From Pedobacter foliorum (GTDB lineage Bacteria; Bacteroidota; Bacteroidia; Sphingobacteriales; Sphingobacteriaceae): a DNA stretch of 64,000 nt. Below the pieces are notes generated by a model that worked only from the letters and a program-made list of their open reading frames with translations, had not been told where the DNA came from and did no database searches. The stretch lies in assembly GCF_013266735.1 (NCBI RefSeq), contig NZ_JABSNU010000018.1, positions 1 to 64,000 on the forward strand, given 5' to 3'. Below, piece by piece: positions 59,249 through 64,000 of the stretch; position 1 is the stretch's first letter; each line of letters starts with the position of its first letter. The translations under genes were made by a program, and so were the position numbers.

Positions 59249-60436
59249 ATGTACAAAACTTTACAACCGGTTCTAAAACAAGAACTGGAGCAAATAGAAA
59301 AAGACGGTTTATTTAAACGTGAACGTATTATTGTAACCCCTCAGGGAGCGGATATTAAGATCAGCACTGGTCAGGAGGTGATCAACTTTTGTGCAAATAA
59401 TTATTTGGGACTATCGTCTCATCCAGCTGTTATTGATGCGGCTAAGAAAGCAATAGATAAATATGGTTACGGAATGTCGTCGGTACGTTTTATCTGTGGT
59501 ACTCAGGATGTGCATAAAGAATTGGAAGAAAAGCTTTCTAAATTTTTAGGTACAGAAGATACAATTCTATATGCGGCTGCATTTGATGCAAATGGTGGTG
59601 TTTTTGAACCATTGTTTAATGATCAGGATGCAATTATTTCTGATGAATTGAACCATGCATCTATTATTGACGGTGTGCGTTTGTGTAAAGCAAAGCGTTT
59701 TAGGTATAAAAATGCGGATATGGCAGATTTAGAGCAGCAATTAATTGCCGCTAAGGATTCCAGACATCGTATTATTGTTACTGATGGTGCTTTCTCTATG
59801 GACGGTGTGGTAGCTCCGTTAGATAAGATTTGCGATTTAGCAGATAAATATGAAGCACTTGTGATGATTGATGAGTCGCATTGTACTGGTTTTATGGGTA
59901 AAACCGGTCGTGGTACTCATGAACATTTCAATGTGATGGATAGGGTTGATATAATTACCGGTACTTTGGGTAAAGCTCTTGGTGGTGCATCAGGTGGTTT
60001 TACATCAGGTAAAAAAGAAATCATTGATATGTTGCGTCAAAGATCTCGTCCGTATTTATTCTCGAACACACTTGCTCCTGCAATTACAGGTGCATCTGTA
60101 GCAGTTTTGGATCTTTTAAGTGAAACTACTGATTTAAGAGATAAATTGGAGAGCAACACGGTTTACTTCCGTAAAAAAATGACTGAAGCTGGTTTTGACA
60201 TTAAAGAAGGTGTACACCCAATTGTTCCGGTGATGCTTTATGATGCTAAACTTGCGCAGGAATTTGCTGCGAAAATGCTTGAAGAAGGTATTTATGTAAT
60301 CGGTTTCTATTATCCGGTAGTAGGACAGGGTAAGGCAAGGATCCGCGTACAATTGTCAGCTGCTCACGATCAACACCATTTAGATAAAGCTATTGCTGCA
60401 TTTACTAAAGTAGGTAAAGCGTTAGGCGTAATATAA
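59249..60436 (+). CDS. kbl: Glycine C-acetyltransferase (2-amino-3-ketobutyrate CoA ligase)
   Basis: PLP enzyme that splits 2-amino-3-ketobutyrate with CoA into glycine and acetyl-CoA, the second step of threonine breakdown after tdh. The 395 residues match the family. Landmarks: [46 protein letters not shown] and the PLP lysine in [13 protein letters not shown]. The start is ATG 59249. tdh is about 24 kb away at 34419, so the two steps are not in one operon here. A large stem-loop follows before pheS. Confidence 0.96.
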   Translation: MYKTLQPVLKQELEQIEKDGLFKRERIIVTPQGADIKISTGQEVINFCANNYLGLSSHPAVIDAAKKAIDKYGYGMSSVRFICGTQDVHKELEEKLSKFLGTEDTILYAAAFDANGGVFEPLFNDQDAIISDELNHASIIDGVRLCKAKRFRYKNADMADLEQQLIAAKDSRHRIIVTDGAFSMDGVVAPLDKICDLADKYEALVMIDESHCTGFMGKTGRGTHEHFNVMDRVDIITGTLGKALGGASGGFTSGKKEIIDMLRQRSRPYLFSNTLAPAITGASVAVLDLLSETTDLRDKLESNTVYFRKKMTEAGFDIKEGVHPIVPVMLYDAKLAQEFAAKMLEEGIYVIGFYYPVVGQGKARIRVQLSAAHDQHHLDKAIAAFTKVGKALGVI

Positions 60437-60444
60437 AATTAAGC

Positions 60445-60500
60445 GGCTGAGTCCATTTTCTGTATGGAGTGATACTTCATGATGATTTTTGGACTCAGCC
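60445..60500 (+). terminator. Stem-loop between kbl and pheS
   Basis: GGCTGAGTCCA (60445-60455) pairs exactly with TGGACTCAGCC (60490-60500); the loop contains a smaller imperfect hairpin (ATGGAGT...ACTTCAT). No U-tract follows, only ATTATAAAT. It lies before the pheS -7 box, so it more likely ends kbl than attenuates pheS. Confidence 0.5.
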
Positions 60501-60527
60501 ATTATAAATATATTATATAAATAGCTG

Positions 60528-60535
60528 TATATTTG
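60528..60535 (+). promoter_or_regulatory. -7 box directly before pheS
   Basis: TATATTTG matches TAnnTTTG and ends only 5 bp before the pheS ATG (60541), so the transcript would have almost no leader. No -33 TTG at normal spacing was found. Confidence 0.5.
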
Positions 60536-60540
60536 TCGCC

Positions 60541-61578
60541 ATGTTACAAGACAAGATAACACAATATACAGCCGAAATAAATGCTTTTTCAACTGATAAG
60601 GCAGATGAATTAGAACAATTCCGTATAAAATTCCTTGGTACTAAAGGAATTATCAAAGATATTTTTGATGAGTTTAAGGCCGTTTCACCAGAAGAGAAAA
60701 GAACTCTGGGGAAGGTTTTGAACGAATTTAAACAACTGGCAGAAGCTAAATATCAGACTTTGAAAGATCAGGGTGGGGTAGAAGAAGTTTCAACTGATGC
60801 CGGTATAGATTTAACCTTGCCGGGTGAAGGGTTTGAAATTGGAGCCCGCCATCCATTAGCATTGGTTAGACGAGAAATCATTGAGATTTTTAATAAACTT
60901 GGTTTTATTGTAGCAGAAGGTCCTGAAATTGAGGATGACTGGCACAATTTCTCTGCTTTGAACTTCCCGGAAGAACATCCGGCAAGAGATATGCAGGATA
61001 CTTTCTTTATTAAAAAAGGAGGCGAAAAAGGTGATATTGCTTTACGTACCCATACTTCATCTGTACAGGTAAGGATGATGGAGGCTGGTAAGCCACCATT
61101 TAGAGCAATTATGCCGGGTCGTGTTTATCGTAATGAGGCTATTTCTGCAAGAGCACATTGCTTTTTCCATCAGGTAGAAGGTTTGTATGTTGATGAGAAT
61201 GTTTCATTCGCTGATTTAAAGCAAACGTTATTCTATTTTGTTCAGGAGCTTTATGGTGAGGGTACGAAAGTTCGCTTCCGCCCATCTTATTTCCCTTTTA
61301 CAGAGCCATCTGCTGAAATGGATATCTCTTGTACAATCTGTAAAGGTGCAGGCTGTCAGATGTGTAAGTATAGCGGCTGGGTTGAGATTTTAGGATGTGG
61401 TATGGTTGATCCTAACGTTTTAGAAAATTGTGGTATTGACAGTAAGAAATATAGCGGATTTGCATTTGGAATGGGTATTGAGCGTATTGCCAACCTTAAA
61501 TTTGAGATCAAAGATTTACGTTTATTCTCTGAAAACGATGCTCGCTTTTTAAAGCAATATAAAACATCATTGATATAA
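60541..61578 (+). CDS. pheS: Phenylalanyl-tRNA synthetase alpha subunit
   Basis: Catalytic subunit of the (alpha-beta)2 enzyme charging tRNA-Phe. The 345 residues show an N-terminal coiled coil (about 1-85) and the class II core: motif 2 FRAIMPGRVYRNEA, then FHQVEGLYVD, PSYFPFTEPSAEMD, a cysteine-rich CTICKGAGCQMCKYSGW and motif 3 GFAFGMGIERIANLK. The start is ATG 60541. The beta subunit gene pheT is not adjacent, common in Bacteroidota. The stop overlaps the start of the following lipoprotein gene by one base (TAATG). Confidence 0.97.
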   Translation: MLQDKITQYTAEINAFSTDKADELEQFRIKFLGTKGIIKDIFDEFKAVSPEEKRTLGKVLNEFKQLAEAKYQTLKDQGGVEEVSTDAGIDLTLPGEGFEIGARHPLALVRREIIEIFNKLGFIVAEGPEIEDDWHNFSALNFPEEHPARDMQDTFFIKKGGEKGDIALRTHTSSVQVRMMEAGKPPFRAIMPGRVYRNEAISARAHCFFHQVEGLYVDENVSFADLKQTLFYFVQELYGEGTKVRFRPSYFPFTEPSAEMDISCTICKGAGCQMCKYSGWVEILGCGMVDPNVLENCGIDSKKYSGFAFGMGIERIANLKFEIKDLRLFSENDARFLKQYKTSLI

Positions 61579-61988
61579 TGATTAAAAAATTAGCTGGGTT
61601 ATTTTTATTGGCGGTCACTTTTTTGAGTTGCGGAAAGGAAAGTGAAATGATTCCTAATGTTTTCGTGGAATATAATGTGACTGTTCAGGAATTTAATATT
61701 AAAGCTAAGAATCGTGTATTATTGGTAAGTAACCAAGGCGTTAAGGGCTTGATGATAGTTGCAGTTGGTAGTGGTTATAGGGCGTTCGATAGAGCGAGCT
61801 CGGTAAACCCTCAAAATGGGGGCTGTGCAGTTGTACCGGATTCAACCGGAATTACTGCTACTGATCCTTGTACAGGAGCTAAGTTTTTACTGTTGGATGG
61901 AACTCCGCAAAAGGCACCAGCTGTACGTAATTTAAAGTCTTATAGTACATCACTTCGTGGTGGGCAAACTATAAATGTAAGTAATTAA
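61578..61988 (+). CDS. Small lipoprotein with a Rieske-like fold lacking the iron-sulfur ligands
   Basis: The protein has 136 residues. A lipoprotein signal ends at C18 (VTFLSC). The remaining sequence follows the pattern of a Rieske domain: YRAFDRASS, then GGCAVV, then DPCTGAKF in place of the canonical CPCHGSxF, then LLLDGTPQKAPAVRNLKSYS and a final strand. The Cys and His that would bind the second iron are Asp and Thr, and no C-x-H is present for the first pair, so no [2Fe-2S] cluster can form. The two other cysteines, which pair as a disulfide in true Rieske proteins, are kept. Translational coupling to pheS and tetR (one-base overlaps at both ends). The role is unknown. Confidence 0.75.
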   Translation: MIKKLAGLFLLAVTFLSCGKESEMIPNVFVEYNVTVQEFNIKAKNRVLLVSNQGVKGLMIVAVGSGYRAFDRASSVNPQNGGCAVVPDSTGITATDPCTGAKFLLLDGTPQKAPAVRNLKSYSTSLRGGQTINVSN

Positions 61989-62563
61989 TGGAACCAGAGA
62001 AAATAAAGGAAAGTATAATCAGGTCTGCTAAAGAACTGTTCAGAAAGTACGGCTATCATAAAACAAGTGTTAATGAAATTGCCAGAAAAGCCAGAATAGC
62101 TAAGGCAACTATATACAAGTATTTTGAAAGTAAAGAGCAGATTCTTGATGCTATCCTAATGGATTATCTGGACTTAAATCTTCATGAGATTTTAAAAAAT
62201 AAAGCTCAGTTTGCTGATGAAGAAGAGCATCTTAAGGCACTTGTAATGAAAACATGCAGACTTACTTATACGGTTTGCAATGAGTTTATTGGTTGGGATT
62301 TTGTTAGAGAGAATGCCAACTCACAAGACTTTCTAAAGCATTTATCTGATCAGTTGGAGTCGTTATTACTTTCTGCTTATCTGGAGCTTGATCATTTTAA
62401 AAATAATCCATCGCGTAAAGAGGGACTTGCATTTTTGTTAAAAGCCAGCAAGAGCATTGTGTTCTCATTCGCATTCACTTCTGTTAGTGATTCTGACGTT
62501 CGTAAGAACTTCGTTAGTTTTCAGAAAGAACTTCTTCCCTTCCTGGTAAAGGCCGCATTGTAG
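61988..62563 (+). CDS. TetR/AcrR-family transcriptional regulator
   Basis: A 191-residue regulator with an N-terminal TetR helix-turn-helix (about 10-55; SAKELFRKYGYHKTSVNEIA, then KATIYKYFESKEQILDAIL) and an all-helical ligand-binding domain. The start ATG 61988 overlaps the preceding stop by one base, so it is translated from the pheS-lipoprotein transcript. 22 bp after its stop lies a palindrome over the promoter of a 36-codon gene, a plausible operator for this regulator. The ligand is unknown. Confidence 0.92.
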   Translation: MEPEKIKESIIRSAKELFRKYGYHKTSVNEIARKARIAKATIYKYFESKEQILDAILMDYLDLNLHEILKNKAQFADEEEHLKALVMKTCRLTYTVCNEFIGWDFVRENANSQDFLKHLSDQLESLLLSAYLELDHFKNNPSRKEGLAFLLKASKSIVFSFAFTSVSDSDVRKNFVSFQKELLPFLVKAAL

Positions 62564-62584
62564 GTTTCTTTACAAAACCTTAAC

Positions 62585-62610
62585 TTATACCGTTTTGGTA
62601 TTCGGTATAA
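62585..62610. promoter_or_regulatory. Candidate operator: palindrome over the -33 box of the 36-codon gene
   Basis: TTATACCG (62585-62592) and CGGTATAA (62603-62610) are exact 8-bp complements 10 bp apart. Between them lies TTTTGG, the -33 box of the next promoter. No U-tract follows, so it does not look like a terminator. Its size and the tetR gene just upstream suggest a dimer-binding operator. Confidence 0.5.
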
Positions 62611-62625
62611 AAACATTTATATTTG
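62594..62625 (+). promoter_or_regulatory. Strong consensus promoter of the 36-codon gene
   Basis: TTTG (62594-62597), 20 bp, TATATTTG (62618-62625): both boxes match the Bacteroidota housekeeping promoter. The ATG follows 20 bp downstream. This is one of the best promoters in the window. Confidence 0.72.
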
Positions 62626-62645
62626 GCCATATACGTCAATATATT

Positions 62646-62756
62646 ATGAGTAAAGAGGTTTTAGAGATTTCTGTAATGGTTGATGAGAAGTTTGATATGA
62701 GCTTTAATCTGGTTGAAGGCATTTTTGGTTTAATCCTTAAAGTTTTTGGTAAGTAG
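62646..62756 (+). CDS. Predicted 36-residue small protein, function unknown
   Basis: A short open reading from ATG 62646 to TAG 62756. The first half is acidic/polar (SKEVLEISVMVDEKFDMS); the second half is a hydrophobic, possibly amphipathic helix with a lysine end (VEGIFGLILKVFGK). I recognise no family. The case for a real gene is its consensus promoter, its 20-bp leader, and a palindromic operator candidate over the -33 box behind a tetR gene. It could be a small membrane-binding peptide or simply an untested reading frame. Confidence 0.5.
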   Translation: MSKEVLEISVMVDEKFDMSFNLVEGIFGLILKVFGK

Positions 62757-62832
62757 AGTTTGATATTGCATTTTCTTTTCTTTGAAAGGTGTTTGATTAC
62801 CTGACGGAGATCAGTATGTCTGAAATTTTATC

Positions 62833-62840
62833 TAATTTTG
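62833..62840 (+). promoter_or_regulatory. -7 box directly before rlmD
   Basis: TAATTTTG matches TAnnTTTG and ends 6 bp before the rlmD ATG at 62847, implying a very short leader like that of pheS. No matching -33 TTG was found. Confidence 0.5.
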
Positions 62841-62846
62841 CGGCAA

Positions 62847-64000
62847 ATGAGTAGAAATAGAAAAGCCGGAACAGTAACCATCATCCCCAATTTAAGTATT
62901 ATTGATATTGCCGAGGAAGGCAAGGGTGTTGGTAAAGCAGATGAATTGGTAATATTTGTGGATAAAGCCGTACCGGGTGATGTGGTTGATGTTCGCATAG
63001 TAAAGAAAAAGAAGAATTTTGCTGAAGCAGTAATTGAAAGCTTAAATGAAGCTTCTGATTTAAGGGTTGATCCTTTTTGTCAGCACTTTGGTACCTGTGG
63101 TGGTTGCAAATGGCAACACATGGGCTATGATGCTCAATTGAAATTTAAACATAAAAATGTGGAGGCTGCTTTACAGCGTCTCGCAAAGATTGATACTTCT
63201 GCAATGGAGCCAATTTTAGGTTCTGCAGAAAATAAATACTATCGCAATAAGCTTGAATACACGTTTTCTAATAAACGCTGGTTAAATAAACAAGATATGG
63301 CGGATAGAGCAGAGGATTCAGAAGGGCCAAATGAGGACCTGGAAATGAATGCCCTTGGTTTTCACGTTCCACTTAGGTTTGATAAAATTTTAGATATACA
63401 GCATTGTTATTTACAAGCTGAGCCATCTAATACATTAAGAAATAGCGTTAGAGCATATGCTTTAGAAAACGGACTGTCTTTTTACGATTTGCGTAATCAT
63501 GAAGGTAGCTTAAGAAACCTGATTATACGTACTTCATCTACAGGAGAAGTAATGGTGGTTGTGGTTTTTGCGTATGCAGAACAAGAACAGGTAGATGGCT
63601 TAATGGAATATCTGAAAGTAAACTTCCCTGAAATCACTTCATTACTTTACATATTAAATCAAAAGAAGAACGATACCATTTTTGACCAGGATGTAATTAC
63701 TTACGCGGGTAGGGATTACATTTTTGAGGAAATGGACGGTCTAAAGTTTAAAATTGGTGCGAAATCTTTTTATCAAACCAATTCAGATCAGGCTCACGAG
63801 TTGTATAAAATCACGAAGGAATTTTCCGGTTTTTCTGGTGATGAACTGGTTTATGATTTATACACCGGTGCAGGTACTATTGCCAATTTTGTAGCGAGAA
63901 GTGTGAAACAGGTTGTTGGAATTGAATATGTACCTACAGCTATTGAGGATGCTAAGTTTAATTCGGAGCTTAATAAAATAGAGAATACGATTTTCTATGC
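62847..64000 (+). CDS. rlmD: 23S rRNA (uracil-5-)-methyltransferase RlmD, cut by the window end
   Basis: The first 384 codons are present and open to the last base; the C-terminal part is outside. The enzyme methylates U1939-type uridine of 23S rRNA with SAM. An N-terminal TRAM domain (about 10-65; VDKAVPGDVVDVRIVK) is followed by an iron-sulfur cysteine cluster (CQHFGTCGGCKWQH, about 78-91), then the methyltransferase domain with SFYQTNSDQAHELY and the SAM-binding YDLYTGAGTIANFVAR. The catalytic cysteine lies beyond the edge. The start is ATG 62847. Other TrmA/RlmD-family members (RumA-like) are possible, but the cluster and TRAM domain fit RlmD. Confidence 0.9.
   Translation, partial: MSRNRKAGTVTIIPNLSIIDIAEEGKGVGKADELVIFVDKAVPGDVVDVRIVKKKKNFAEAVIESLNEASDLRVDPFCQHFGTCGGCKWQHMGYDAQLKFKHKNVEAALQRLAKIDTSAMEPILGSAENKYYRNKLEYTFSNKRWLNKQDMADRAEDSEGPNEDLEMNALGFHVPLRFDKILDIQHCYLQAEPSNTLRNSVRAYALENGLSFYDLRNHEGSLRNLIIRTSSTGEVMVVVVFAYAEQEQVDGLMEYLKVNFPEITSLLYILNQKKNDTIFDQDVITYAGRDYIFEEMDGLKFKIGAKSFYQTNSDQAHELYKITKEFSGFSGDELVYDLYTGAGTIANFVARSVKQVVGIEYVPTAIEDAKFNSELNKIENTIFY

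Overview
The window looks like a chromosomal piece of a Sphingobacteriaceae bacterium, most likely Pedobacter or a close relative (Bacteroidota). The reasons are a SusC/SusD polysaccharide locus with a membrane-spanning Y_Y_Y/LuxR-type regulator, a FecR/DUF4974 protein, DUF5686, DUF1599 and BT_3928-type proteins, an SDR-type threonine dehydrogenase, weak Shine-Dalgarno signals, and -7 promoter boxes of the Bacteroidota type TAnnTTTG. No rRNA, tRNA, CRISPR array, prophage, integrase or transposase was recognised.

Layout. 145-1461 is ahcY. 1852-5958 is a two-gene operon (secreted beta-propeller protein plus TonB-receptor-like barrel) with visibly more G/C-ending codons than its neighbours. 6113-10588 holds a bacilliredoxin, a GH30 glycosidase, a divergent secreted propeller-like protein and an orphan FecR. 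10882-16000 is conserved housekeeping: cdaA-folP on the minus strand, DUF1599, BT_3928-type DoxX, an orphan ABC permease and aroK on the plus strand. 15899-23579 (minus) holds an M28 peptidase, DoxX, truA, GH20, PBP4-type carboxypeptidase and asd.

23762-34151 is a tight ten-gene minus-strand operon that I read as an oxidative (3-keto) glycoside-cleavage system: a GMC-type FAD dehydrogenase with a probable [3Fe-4S] cysteine motif, its Tat-exported small subunit, a lipoprotein cytochrome c, a DUF1080 3-keto-glycoside hydrolase lipoprotein, two Gfo/Idh/MocA oxidoreductases, three TIM-barrel isomerases/epimerases and an MFS permease. Several enzyme types occur as an exported copy plus a copy without a signal, as if the pathway were split between periplasm and cytoplasm. 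Its parts are known families; the full arrangement is the most interesting system here.

34419-36370 holds tdh (its partner kbl is at 59249) and a YebC-family gene. 36392-50714 is a polysaccharide utilization locus: SusC, SusD, a LamG lipoprotein, two PF10091/GH144-type enzymes, a GH43-like enzyme, an SGNH esterase, a GH3 beta-glucosidase and an alpha/beta-hydrolase. The regulator lies just upstream and is apparently co-transcribed with trhO. Paired GH144-type genes plus GH3 suggest beta-1,2-glucan as substrate.

55132-64000 carries a secreted C1 peptidase, a DUF5686 outer-membrane protein, kbl, pheS, a lipoprotein that looks like a Rieske fold without its iron ligands, a TetR regulator, an unlisted 36-codon gene with a strong promoter and a palindrome over its -33 box, and the start of rlmD, cut by the window edge. 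Intergenic DNA holds four REP-like palindromes, two palindromic arrays built from 11-bp CCTA-headed units, and a third CCTA-rich repeat array.
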